A stretch of DNA of 64,000 nt from Membranipora membranacea (Eukaryota; Bryozoa; Gymnolaemata; Cheilostomatida; Membraniporidae), in the NCBI GenBank assembly GCA_914767715.1, contig OU612071.1, forward strand, positions 20,766,948 through 20,830,947, given 5' to 3'. A model generated the notes under the pieces. It had not been told where the DNA came from and made no database searches. It saw nothing but the letters and a program-made list of their open reading frames with translations. The position numbers were made by a program, and so were the translations under genes. Shown here piece after piece: positions 48,713-60,600 of this stretch; the first letter of the stretch is position 1; each line of letters begins with the position of its first letter.

Positions 48713-51700
48713 CTAAAGGCAGATACCGGACTGAGATTCTAGGATATTATTAGTCTGTATCCTTTGAGGTATTGTAGGAAGGTCTGGTGATGGTGATGAC
48801 ATCATAGCATGAAGATCAAGGCCGTCTAAAGGTGAGTTGGAAGGGATTTTATCATCTGTGTGAGATCTTGCACTAGTGTTGCTGCAAATGAGAAAGAAAC
48901 CAATTGAATGATCACAGATATAACTACTTAAGATTTGCTATATCTCAAACATATTAAATATTGTCCTTCAGTTCTAGATATAACCTGCCATTGTTTTGAA
49001 TCTGGCCGACTATTAAATTGCCTGACAAACTCCTACAGAGCTTTTTTCCATTTTTGTTCATGTCTTCTTTTAAGGCCAAGTATTTACACCGAATTTCGCA
49101 ACATGTAATATTGTCTGTGATATATAATAAATCAATCAATCAACTCAGCAGCGCAAAACATCAATAATATTTATATACCATAAGATAGGTCACAAAAGAA
49201 AACACTGTTCTAAATGTTTGCTATGCCTTAATGGCAATTGGCAGCACACCCAAGAGCAGAGCAGTAACCACTGATGATTAGTGGTTTAGAGGTAGTAAAC
49301 AGCTGTCTGCTCACCTCTCGAGCTCGTTTGATTCGTTATCACTCATCATTTCATCATTCGAGTTATTTCCTTCAGGGTTCGGTGAGTTGTCTCCTTCTTC
49401 GTTTCCGTTGTCCTTAGTTCCGTCACCTTGACCTCGTCTGAACTTGGCTCTCGCATTTTGAAACCACACCTGAAATAGCAAAGTGGCGTAAACCAATTGT
49501 AGCGTGACCATAGACTGAATATTATTATTAAGTCTATGAGTATGACTGATTTTTAAGGAATACAATTTGGTAATCTCTCAATTTTGTGTACATGGCAATA
49601 AAAAGTATTGAGATTTATCTTATCAAAGTGTTCGTATTTTGAGAACAAACAAGTTTTTTAAAACCTTACTGCCGGATAATTAGAATACTGAGAACAATTA
49701 TTTAATTAACAAAACAGTGATCTTTTATCCCGATTCATATGTGGATAGTTTCGGAGTTATCCACTCGGCACCAAAGGATGGGCAACTCTCTATACATTTG
49801 ATGCACGTAAATATTATCAGATAGTTTTATAGTGGTCTTATCAAAATTTCACAGACAATTAGATTTGTGGTGTCACTCCCAATTGAAATTTCTCATAACA
49901 GATATTTACCTGCAGTACACGTTTGCTGAGCCCAGTTTTCTGAGAAAGCTGTTTGAGGTCCTTTGCGTCTGGATTGTGGTTCAGGTTGAAATATTGCTTC
50001 ATGATTTTCAGCTGATGGTGTTTGAATGAGGTCCTCATTCTTTTCTGTTTGACTTGAGATTGGCTGGGGAAACCAGTCTCAGGATCTATCATTGTAAGCC
50101 CTACAAAAAAAAAGTTTGTAAATAGGTTAGATTATTGACACATTTTACGCAGTTATGATCAACTCATAGTTTATAGATACTATTTCTATTTCCTCAAATT
50201 CTACAAGATTTTTATCGTCGTTTCACATTTGTTACAGCTCTTCTTGGTGATTGTTTGGGTTCCCAACAAAAAGAATCGCCAAGTTACTTGGCATTTCAGA
50301 ATGATACTTTAGTTAGAAATATTTTCTTCAGTCGTACATCAAGTTTTCTTCATAATATTCAGTAGCAGCGGTATACCAGTTAGGCATAGCTGCCTTTAAC
50401 TTTTACCCAGTATTGTGAGTCAGCATTTCACTGACTGGTTATTTGTCAGCAGAAGGAGGTCAGCATGAGTGTATACTGATAGTGAGATAGGAGGCCGGTT
50501 GGCTATGTATGATAGAATGAGTCAATCTACTTTAATGCCTATTCACAACTATGCAGGAATCTTCTTCCTATATTACGTTGTGTAAAGCGCTACGGCTGGC
50601 AGCAGCATCAACAGCAACAGCATGCAATGTTTACAATAAATACAGGAATTCAGTTCTTAGACAGTGTGAGTTATGAGAGTAGATGATGAGATGAAGGGCA
50701 ATGTGTTCCCAGTAGTAAGATGTAAGCTTAGGCCATGGATAGCAATGTGTACCACAGTGCCCTTCTATCGCCTGTCAGCTTCTAAAGGCTGTAGGATGTA
50801 GTAGGGCACTGCCTAACCAAACGGTGGGCAGATTAAAACTTATATATTATTTTTGGAAAATCAAGATTACATTACAGAGTCAAATCCTGCCTTTAGAAAT
50901 TGAATTTAATAAAAACCAGATTGATTTGGATTAAAAATTAAAAATCCGATTGCTCCCAGGTTAAGTAGCATGGCAGCTTCAGTTTTACCTTTGTTTCACC
51001 TTTACGCTGACATATGATGGACATGTTGTTCGTAAACAGCCGTCGGTCACTTGAAATGACTCAAATCTTTTAATCCAAACTCTTAGCCGATTACTTAATC
51101 AAATAGGCATCAGGCTTAGACTTTCTAAATCTGTGGTTTGGAGGCTTGGTATTGAAAGTTAAACTGAAGGAATCTTGTTTGGAATTTTGACATTTTGCGG
51201 GTTTGACTTTTTAATCTCCAAAACAACATAAGCGACATCGTCTGAGGCCCTGGGGTCAGATTCAAGATTGAATAAAATGTTTCCCGATACATGTTCAGAT
51301 ATGCTGCTTGTCTACATGCCGGAACCTTTCCCACTACCTTTCCACTCGTTTTTTCTTGTAAGAGCCAAATCCAAGCCTGTGAACCATTTCAGGGATAACC
51401 AGTTTGGATATTGATGCTGTATTTATGATATCATAGTTATCAAACTCAGTACTCACCTATCTGCCATTGTTGGTCCGGTCTGGTGAGTATTGTCTCCCCT
51501 TGTCTTCTCTTTCTTGATCGATTCTTAGTCTGTCCGCCGCCTCCGTTAGCATGATGATCCTGAGTAATGCTCGGAGGAAAGTCAGGGTGAGATAGGGTTG
51601 GCGGGTACTCCCCCGCAAACATATCAACATCAAAGTTTGAAGCGTTATTGGTAGCCTGTGGTCCTCCTAAATGACTAGATAAGGTTTGTTGGCAGGAAGA

Positions 51701-54700
51701 GGGCATGGCACCGATGCCCGTTGTGCCTGTTATTGATGAAGTAGAGATCATGTTTATGGAACCAGGGCTATTGCTGTTGGGCGATTGAGTAACTGCTGAG
51801 TATTGAAGGTTTTCAAAGTCAGATCTACAGTATATTTTAGAGTCGAATATCCCGAAGTGGTCGCCTGTCTGTAGCAGTGAGTGACACACGGTGCAGGTGA
51901 AACACTTGACATGGTATATGTTAGACTGAGCTCTCATAATCATCTCCCCTGAATGGATACTGTCATAACAGTGGGCACACTTCTGGGCCCCGAACCGACT
52001 AAAATAAACAAGAGAACACAACTTAAAAAGACATCACTGTGAAAATTAAGTTTATTTGGGAGAAACATGGATCATCCTAAACACAGTGACTTCTGTTTTC
52101 CTGTTTTAGGTTTTATCATCCTGGATGAGTATGATATTGTGTGAAACTATCAACTGTCAACGTTTGGCAATGCCAATCTTTCCTCTTACCCTGCTGACAA
52201 TTTATTTTCGAAAGGAGATAGGTAAGCATATTTTATATCAGACACAGTATTTTACGTATTGATTGCGTGACCAGACTCTGAAAGTGAAAAGTCTCCCTCC
52301 AGGCATTTCATGCTAAGAAAATGGTCAAAAAGTCACAAAATCAGTGAGATTACATCAATAGCATGATCGTATTTACTATATTATTTTGGAATGATCTCCA
52401 AAACAGGTTTGTCTGTTTGTAGAAATGCCAAAATGCCACCCAAAATATTTTCGACAGCTTAGCATGACAGCTAATCTTGCATTCAAATGGTATATCCTCA
52501 TACACGCCAACAACTTAGTGATGACCATGAGTGTATACAGCGGAATACATACAACCATTTATGATAGTACCGAAGGTATACAAGCTGTCTTATTCAAAAT
52601 TCTGAGTCAAGCCCAGTTTCCACGCAATTATGGGATTAAAATTTACTCTAAAATTGAAGAGTGATGGGATTAAAAATTTGCATGCCCACCCCAATTCAGT
52701 GCAATGTTTCTACTGAGCATAACTCTACGTACTTTTGCTTGGGACCACCGATCAATCAAACTAACTGATATTGGACACATTATTGTAATAAAGCGCTCCT
52801 TTTGAATAGATTTTCTTGAAGTTGGGCACCATGTACCAGTTTTAGATCTGGCCACTAGAGATGGCTATTCAAATCAACCTGCCAATGGAATCTGCAATTT
52901 GACGATCTGCAATTTGGTCCCAACTGAAGAACACAACCATCGGCTCCGCTTATATAAATGTGTAATCATCGCTGATTTGATACAAGTTTGATGATTGCTC
53001 TAATTATTTAATTATTAGTTTATAATCTAGAATTATATTATTATTAAATTATCCCTGTGGTTCAGTGAGTCCTCTAATCACTTTCTCACAAATTATCTCA
53101 GGCAGATATTAGTTGGGAACAGTTTATATTCCAGCCCAAAACTAACAATAATAAGCTGTTATTGGTGATATTTTCTACAACAATCGATTTGATTGGCTCA
53201 CTTTAATAAAAATGTCTGAATTAACCTGGAAATGAATATAACAGGGCCACGATTACAAATTGTGCAGAATTTCAGGAGTATTCAAGGAATGGATATGTGA
53301 TATTCGCTAATGAGAAAACAAATTATTTACCTGTGATATGAAAAGTAAATCGCGGGTAGATTGATTATCGGAAATTCAAACTTTGTTTTAGCGATGGGTA
53401 GACAACTTTTACTACTCATTTCACCCACTCACCCACCCACACGTCCTACTTACACATTACCTATCATAGTCTTATTTTTGGGATCTTTGAGACAGTGGGC
53501 TGTAAAAATTCGCGAATAAGTGCCTCTGGTCTTTTAGCCCTTCAAACAAACTATTACACGAGTGTAATCACAGCGATTCGTGGAAGAAGACTAGACAGCA
53601 ATAAACATTTCCAGCTAAGATATAAAAAGAGTGGATATCAGTTAGAATAGTGTGGTGAAGGGGAAAAGATATCCTAAACTAAACTAGATTGATCACTGAT
53701 CGTCTACAGCTACATTTGAACACACAGATGATATTGACGGCCGAACCAGTTTTGTACCAGCTGACGGAACTTCCAATATTTCTCTCCATTCCCTCCCTAT
53801 TATTTATCCGATTGTCGCTCAATGCGGCATATATTAGCAGCTCGCTATGTGATGTCATCATCGACAGCAGATATCGGCAGCAGCACAGGACATACATCAG
53901 CTCACAGTCAGACAGCGAGCATTGCAGGACTTACTATATAAACACGTCCGGCTATAAAATCAGCGATAACTGTTCTGATAATTTGTTAGGGTACCCTTCC
54001 CACCACCCTTCTCAAGAAGAGAGAGCTCGGACACTGAAGCTACAAACAGTGACTGAAGTGGAGCGAGCAAAACCATTGCGAACTGGAGAAATTATGACCA
54101 AATTTCTGTTAGAATTCTAAAACTCCCAATTTGAGTGTAACCAAGTTTTCAAATACACAATCAAGGCGCAATACAGCCACAAAAGCACTGAGAAAAACAT
54201 TGGCTGTAGCTATAGCATTACTGGAGGAGGAAAGATGGACAGCTTTATGACATCACCGTGAGATGATATATTCACCAGCGCAGAGCAGTGGTGACTCATA
54301 CACTCGGGTTTATCATCACTAGATCAGACAAACCCATCACCAGTAGTATTACTCAACTAAATAAATACACTTAGCTGGTAATGTCCTCTCTTTAAAACCA
54401 TTGCGCTTTACGCGCACCCCCTCCTCCATGTACAAAAAACTCAAGATTTGAATTTTTCAGGCCTTAATTCTAACAACTTTGTCGCTTGTTATGCCACATA
54501 TTTTTTAATGCTTCATGAAAAATATTTATTGTGTTTTACACTGTACATAGTGAATCCACAAAGACTACAAATTTCACCTTGCAGGTGTTTTCGACAGAAA
54601 TTTATTATGGTCAAAACCCAAATCAGGGTCTACCACAAAAATATTGAATTTCTCAAGCTTGATGGATGGTTACACAACATTTAAATACCATCCTACTATA

Positions 54701-57062
54701 ATATGATTCTCCTGACAAAGGTGGCAGCATTAATCTAGATGAGAGTTTGAAGAATACTAAAACCACAGCCTTGCACCTGCATTCTACACAGAGGAATCGC
54801 TCATACTGTAAAATGTGTAAAAAAGAAGTGATTCGATAGAATAACTGCTTGAAATGTGTCTGATTTTCTGCTTTTGATATTTAGTGAATCACATAACATC
54901 AAATCTTAATCCTTTCATCTCTTTGTTATAATTTACTCTCTGATCTTATTTTATATATATCCGGCAGCAGCTTGAAAACTTATAGTAGTCAGGGGTTCTC
55001 AGTACAAAACTGTGCTGCTTGAGCTAGGATAACCCTGTACTCAAATAAAACACTTGACATCCATTGATCTTTTAGGACCGCTGGTTCCTCCAACTGAAAA
55101 GTGGGGCAAAATCCCACCACAGTTGTGAGAGAAAGGAACCACCAGGGTTGTTGTGTTGTATTGTTTACTCTCTGACCAATAAAACCCTTGATACACCAGT
55201 GAGAGAGAATTTTCACATGAACCCAATCTAAAGCAGGATGAATTAAAACAGGCCGCATGTTATTTCCTCTAATAAAATCTTATCATGCAATAAAAACAAC
55301 ACAGTTATACAGTGCTGTGTGAGCTAAACTTTACGTCTGACAATGACATACAAAGATATACATCATTGACGGCTGGTCGTAAATTTTCACTGTCTGCCAG
55401 TGCTGTCAAAGTGAAAAGCCTGTGATTGGCCGTAGGCACTAAGCGTGCCATTTATTACAAACACACATGTAAGAACAATATGAATCCCAGCAGGAATTCC
55501 ACTGCTGTCACTGTCCGACCCTACAATTGGCTGCTCGTCTCACAAACTGTCACGCGATTGGCTGGTTATCATTCATCTGTTATCTCATTGGCTAATTGAT
55601 TGTTATCAGATACAGATGATTGGGCAATAAAATAAACAATGTCATGCGGAGGTTCGCTGCCAGTCGTGATGCTATCTTGTGAATTCCGACAGCAAGGCTT
55701 TGAAGATTGTAGTAGGGATGGGTTTGCACTGTGACGTAAGGTACTGATTTACCTAAAACTTCAGCCTTCAGACTACAGCCATTAGACTGCATACTGTTAG
55801 TCTAGCTTAGACTTGATGTTACTCTTATTTCCTATTCTGATCACACAAAATGTGGATACTACGAAAGCCACATCACTGTACAAATGTGACCTATCCATCA
55901 ATTGATAATTAAAATAATGGCTCAAAAGTGTTCCCGAATATGTTAACTATAGTAGAGGATTCTACACTCTATCTAAACATGGGCAGTATTCACTTATGTT
56001 AACTACCCTACCGATGCTGTTCTCTCCAATTGAAATAGCGATAATTCAATTTTTTTCGATATTATCTTTTGAAAACATTTTGCTGCGATTATTAAAAATT
56101 AAAATCCGATGTCATATCACACGCCACATCCCGAAGCATGGGCGGTGAAATAGTAGTTGCCTTAGGGGCTAGGCTGCAATATCTGCGCCCATTTGCTCTC
56201 AGTTTGCAGGCAGGTCGGAGCACACATGGGGGTCCAACCAAAGCCCAGTAGTCAATAGACTGCAGTGGGATACGGCTCTCTAACCAACTGAGCTACCTCC
56301 TACTCCTTGAGCTACCTCCTACTCCGATGGCAATCTAGCAATATGTAATCCAGATGTTTTGATATTAGAGTTTTTAAGTTTTCAAATCATTATAATTTCC
56401 CATAATGCATCATAATTTAGCACTGACCTGAAGTAATCTTCTTTGCAGTAGATAAATCCGTCCTTTACATAACAAGAGCCTTCAGATTCTAAATGTCTTC
56501 TACATACACAACACCTATAAATGTATCATATAATATATAGTCCTAGTAATAATATACAATTAAGATAAATGTATATACATTTCATACAACATAGTACAAT
56601 GAATATAAACAAAAAAGAAAACATCCACAATTATAATGGTCATCAACTTCACATGCCTACCGCAGCTCCTTCTTAGAAGTTAATTCTGTTAGAACTACGC
56701 CTATCATACAATCACCCCCCCCCCCTTCTCTTCTGGGCTATACAGAGAATATAATCAGATTCTGATTATGATATAGCAGCATTTACGCTCATTCTAAGCG
56801 GATTAAATAGACCCTGTATGTCACCAGTTCCCCTTGTTCCGCCCATTATACAACTTTCATTTCAAGTTAGATAAAAAAATGATTTGTGTAAAATTAAGTC
56901 ATACCTCAAACAAGAGTTGTGCCATCTTCTCTCAAGAGCAAACAGGTAGAATCTATCTATGATTGCCTCTCCACATTCGGCGCAGGTACCCCCACCCTCC
57001 ATCGATCCTGTACAGCTTGATGTAGAACCTGGGCTAATCATCGCACAACTATTTGACTGCTG
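48713..57062 (-). CDS. Lhx2/9: LIM-homeodomain transcription factor, Lhx2/9 (apterous) class
   Basis: Six minus-strand exons, all in phase: 57062-56905, 56514-56428, 51998-51457, 50100-49910, 49469-49315 and 48881-48713 (stop TAG at 48715-48713). The spliced frame is 1,302 nt. LIM1 runs from CAEC to YCKED and LIM2 from CAHC to YCRSD, both with complete zinc-ligand spacing. The homeodomain starts KQKRMRTSFKHHQLKIMKQY, is split by an intron after RVLQ, and continues VWFQNARAKFRR. A basic linker stretch (NRSRKRR) and an acidic Asn-rich tail lie outside the domains. The homeodomain is nearly that of vertebrate Lhx2/Lhx9. These proteins bind TAAT-type sites with LDB cofactors and pattern eyes, forebrain and appendages. 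The first coding exon is missing: the model begins in phase 0 without a Met. Confidence 0.95.
49315..50100 (-). CDS. Lhx2/9: Lhx2/9 exons encoding the homeodomain
   Basis: Exon 50100-49910 holds LTMIDPETGFPSQSQ and homeodomain helices 1 and 2 (AKDLKQLSQKTGLSKRVLQ). Exon 49469-49315 has recognition helix 3 (VWFQNARAKFRR) with the family-typical residues, then an acidic tail (NDEMMSDNESNELE). The 440-bp intron falls between LQ and VW. Confidence 0.96.
51457..51998 (-). CDS. Lhx2/9: Lhx2/9 exon encoding LIM domain 2 and linker
   Basis: Begins RFGAQKCAHCYDSIHSGEMI, completes LIM2 (FTCTVCHSLLQTGDHFGIFD, YCRSDF), then about 110 residues of linker rich in Ser, Asn and Pro, ending with the basic KNRSRKRR segment. 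Ends one base into a Gly codon that finishes in the homeodomain exon. Confidence 0.95.
52022..56100. other. Large Lhx2/9 intron (part of 4.4 kb)
   Basis: No exon recognised. A plus-strand ORF (53689-54120, 143 codons) lies here without family signature; near its middle is a TATATAA word (about 53935). An 11-C run is at 56715-56725 in the next intron. Possible home of intronic enhancers or an alternative promoter. Confidence 0.4.
56110..56325 (-). mobile_element. tRNA-derived SINE in an Lhx2/9 intron
   Basis: On the minus strand the head reads GGAGTAGGAGGTAGCTCAGT followed by TGGTTAGAGAGCCG, a clear tRNA A-box region. The B box is degraded. The first 17-19 bases of the head are duplicated at the right edge (56307-56325). 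Confidence 0.65.
56428..57062 (-). CDS. Lhx2/9: Lhx2/9 exons encoding LIM domain 1
   Basis: Exon 57062-56905 gives a Ser/Gly-rich lead (QQSNSCAMISPGSTSS) and the first half of LIM1 (CAECGEAIIDRFYLF to WHNSC). Exon 56514-56428 supplies the second half (CCVCRRHLESEGSCYVKDGF, YCKED). The split Arg codon (AG|G) and the Ser codon into LIM2 (AG|T) both resolve correctly. Confidence 0.93.
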
Positions 57063-57479
57063 CTACAATAAAAAAGAGAAAATCTGTATGAATAAGAATT
57101 GTATGGTATATAAGAGTATTCGAGAAATAAAATGTTTACCCAAAAAAATCAAGGTGGCTACATATTTGTTTGCTGAATTGCAGAGGTATTTTTCATAATT
57201 GCACCACTTGGAACGTGTCACTGAATGTTCATTTTATCAGTGCTGTTTTTGTGATTGATAAAGTGAGGTGTTATGTCTGTCTCTTGACAGAGGAGATTTC
57301 GTTTGTCATCAATACTTTTTACAATAAACGAGCAGACCATATTTTTATTTCATTACGTAAAAATATGCTATGTAATAAACCATCCCCAAGAGATGATCGG
57401 AAAGTTAAAATCACACCAAGTAGCATCTCTTGTTGATAATAAGGCTATTTATTGTCACATAATTCCCCTTGTGTTCTTA

Positions 57480-57605
57480 TCACAGAGACAGTGAGGCAGC
57501 CCATATCGTCAGCATATCGTCAGCATAGCGAGAGATAATTAGATTATATCAAGGATTAATCTGAGGTTAGTCTGTGGATAATCTAATACTGACGACGCTC
57601 TATAA
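57480..57605. promoter_or_regulatory. Candidate homeodomain-site cluster upstream of Lhx2/9
   Basis: Contains ATTAGATTAT (57538-57547) and its exact inverse ATAATCTAAT (57578-57587), 30 bp apart. Between them is the palindrome GATTAATC (57554-57561). Just before are two tandem ATATCGTCAGC words. About 450 bp upstream of the first recognised exon. Regulatory function is inference. Confidence 0.35.
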
Positions 57606-57609
57606 TCGC

Positions 57610-60600
57610 TCTCATCATACACCTCATGGGGACAGCTCGACCAAAAACCGCTCAGTTATTTGACAGATATTTTTACGTTACGATTTTAACAGGGAAGCTT
57701 TTTTCACATATTTGATTTACTGAAATCTATTATTTTTACATACAACCATCCACACAAATTTAAACCTATCTTTCTACCACTGAATCAGTTGTTTTCTCCA
57801 GCAGTTTCAGCATGATTCTATAAAATCACTCACTAATCTTGCAGGTAATTGTTTCATAATTGGTTCTTGCAGGATTTAGTGACATAGGACATGATAATGT
57901 GCGATAGTACAGGATTTATTCTACCAAAATAGCTCTGTGTAACGATGAGCTACTTTGTCAGGACTAGATAAGCATCCCATAACAGAACCTATACAGCATC
58001 AAGAAGTATTATTATTGTACCCACTACAGATTCTCAGGGATATTCTGACGCACACAGCGCACAACAAAAGTCAGCAGTGCAAAGAAACTCACTGCTGCCA
58101 GATTTCTAGCTTCAGTTGAGGATCATGCAATGAAAACAAAGGAACTTTATGATGGCATCAACACGGCGCAACAGCATAAAATATCTCCTATTTCTTATAA
58201 AGTCAGCGTTCAGCAGCATTTTCTGACATGCTGACATTAAAACAATAGGAGCAAATAAAAAGAGCTGCTTGGCATTTGTTTATATATGTGTGCTATTTTC
58301 TTTGTTCAAGCTCTGGCCATTTGTTTCATATGGATTTATTAAGTTTGTGCATATAGAAGTAGCTCAATATGCCAAATACTATCACGATTTATCGGTACAA
58401 TAAAAATATTATAAGATTCATACTGCATTTAGTAAAATTATTATCTTGTTATTGCTGTTGCTGTAAAATCAGCAGGCGAATAGTTCAGTGTCAATATGTA
58501 TTTTACAGGGAGGTATTGCTGGTGTAATTTTGCAAGAGATATTGTGAATTGTGTGCTCAAAAGATTCACACCAAACCATGTCGCTTGCACACAACCAATC
58601 AACACTCTGGTGAGAATACTCCAAACCAATCACAGTAACCCATACGTATGATCAGTGCTGGGAAAATTACAACTGCTTCATTTTGTCACCAAAGATGTCA
58701 AAATCAACCACAGCATTTGGAAACGACAAATCAATGCTATGTTTGGAAGATTCTAACCAATCACAAAGACTCTTGCAAGAATTTAGTAATTGGAAAAGCA
58801 TGAATACTTTTAGGACAAAAGTCATAGTCATTACTATTGTTAGAGATATTGATGGAATATCGGCTGTGAAGACAGATCAATGTCCTAATGTGCCAAAAAA
58901 TATCATCGATAGGCTCAAACAATAGACTGTAGGTACTTAGAGTTCGATTTCTTAGCTAATGTTTAATCAAAGCAATACAAATTCCAATATTAGCGCATGT
59001 CCATCATTGTGTTATCTATATAGTACAACGGAGCCCAACGAAAAGGATCTTATTAAACTTCGATCTAATTTGTGGCTCTTTTGTTCTAACTGCAGTTACA
59101 CCGAAATCGTCGTTTGTGTCTAAATTACTACCTTTATTAGCTGCTTGGAATCTTTTTGAAGATGTTATTTTTAGCAAAAATTAATTAATTTGTTACGTAT
59201 GTGTTTAGAAAAAATAAAAGAGGCATCTTAATGATGATTCGCGTATTGTGATTATAACAATGGGTGTTAATTGCTTGGGTAGTTTTTCAGGCCCGGCGGC
59301 ATGATGTTTCTGCACCTTTGCAATGTCACCGCAAACAGATGGTCCCTTGCAAAAACATGTTTGTCTCTGACAAGGCCAACCTAATCAAATAAGACATGCC
59401 AGACTTGGTCCCCTCCAGAGGTATCTTCCGCGACACATGCATGATATGAACCAATCGAATATGGCATTTTCGTGTAGCAGCCAAGCAAAAGCATCTGTAG
59501 TTGCAGCTACATTACATAAATGCACTCATTTCATTATATCGGCAATAATTATATCGGCAATAATAAAATATATATATATATATTTTAAGCATTTTACATT
59601 CACTTTTCAGACTCATGATTCATATAATGCAGTGCTAATACAAGACCAGTAGCTCTCCAGCACAGTATAACATTACTAGGAACTACACTAGTATAACTCA
59701 AGAGGTTATCTCCCACTCTGTCCACACTACAACTCCTAACTAAGGGAGATAATCCCCTGTATCACCTACTTGAGCTCATGTTGACATCAAGGATTACAAG
59801 CACAAGACATTCCTTCCCACAATGCATTGCTAAACAGAGAAACTTTCAGAGGAGTGTTACAAAAGCTCCAGGTTGAGGCTCTACGCAGAGAGTTCAGTGG
59901 ACTTGGACTGCAGTGTGGAAAATCTCTGACTTCTTGCAATCAAAATAGCTCAATCAGACAAAAAAATGTGTCTTGTGTTCTTTCTTAGCAAAGACAACCT
60001 CTTAACACAGGGAGATAATGCCGATATTACCCACTTGTAGTTCATGTTGACAGATAAGATTATTAGCACAGGGTAATATTTACACGAGCTTGTATTCACA
60101 CTCCCAGTCTTACTCTAATCTGTAAATTTTATACCAAGGCATGCTGGGTAAATCTGACCTATGTCACGGGTACACAGATCCCCAGTATCGTTTTATACAT
60201 TGCCTTCCCAAGGTATTGCGTATGGTGTTGTATACATATTTGCTGTAGGTTCTCATGAGAATGCATAACAATTTTTTCTAGGTTGTTTAACCATGGTAAA
60301 GATGTTGATACGCTGTGGTCATCGTCTTTACAATCTTTACAAAAATACCGATAAAGCGAATGGATACGTGAAACTTTGTATCTCAAAATTTGGCTCGCTG
60401 CTTAAACTTGAGATTTATGTATAAAGGTATCATCAAATATAATCTAAGCAGCACTTTTTATTTAGGGCCGCAGCATAAGACTGGGAACTGTAATATTTTA
60501 TCACAAGCAGTAGATACCAGGTATGTTAAAGGCTCCAGTAGTATTGCCAGTATTTGAGAGCGGTCGAGTGCAGTGGAGAGGTATTATGGGTAATATGATA

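Noticed and set aside
53689-54120. 143-codon plus-strand ORF in the large Lhx2/9 intron
   Set aside because: No domain or splice context; no homology recognised.
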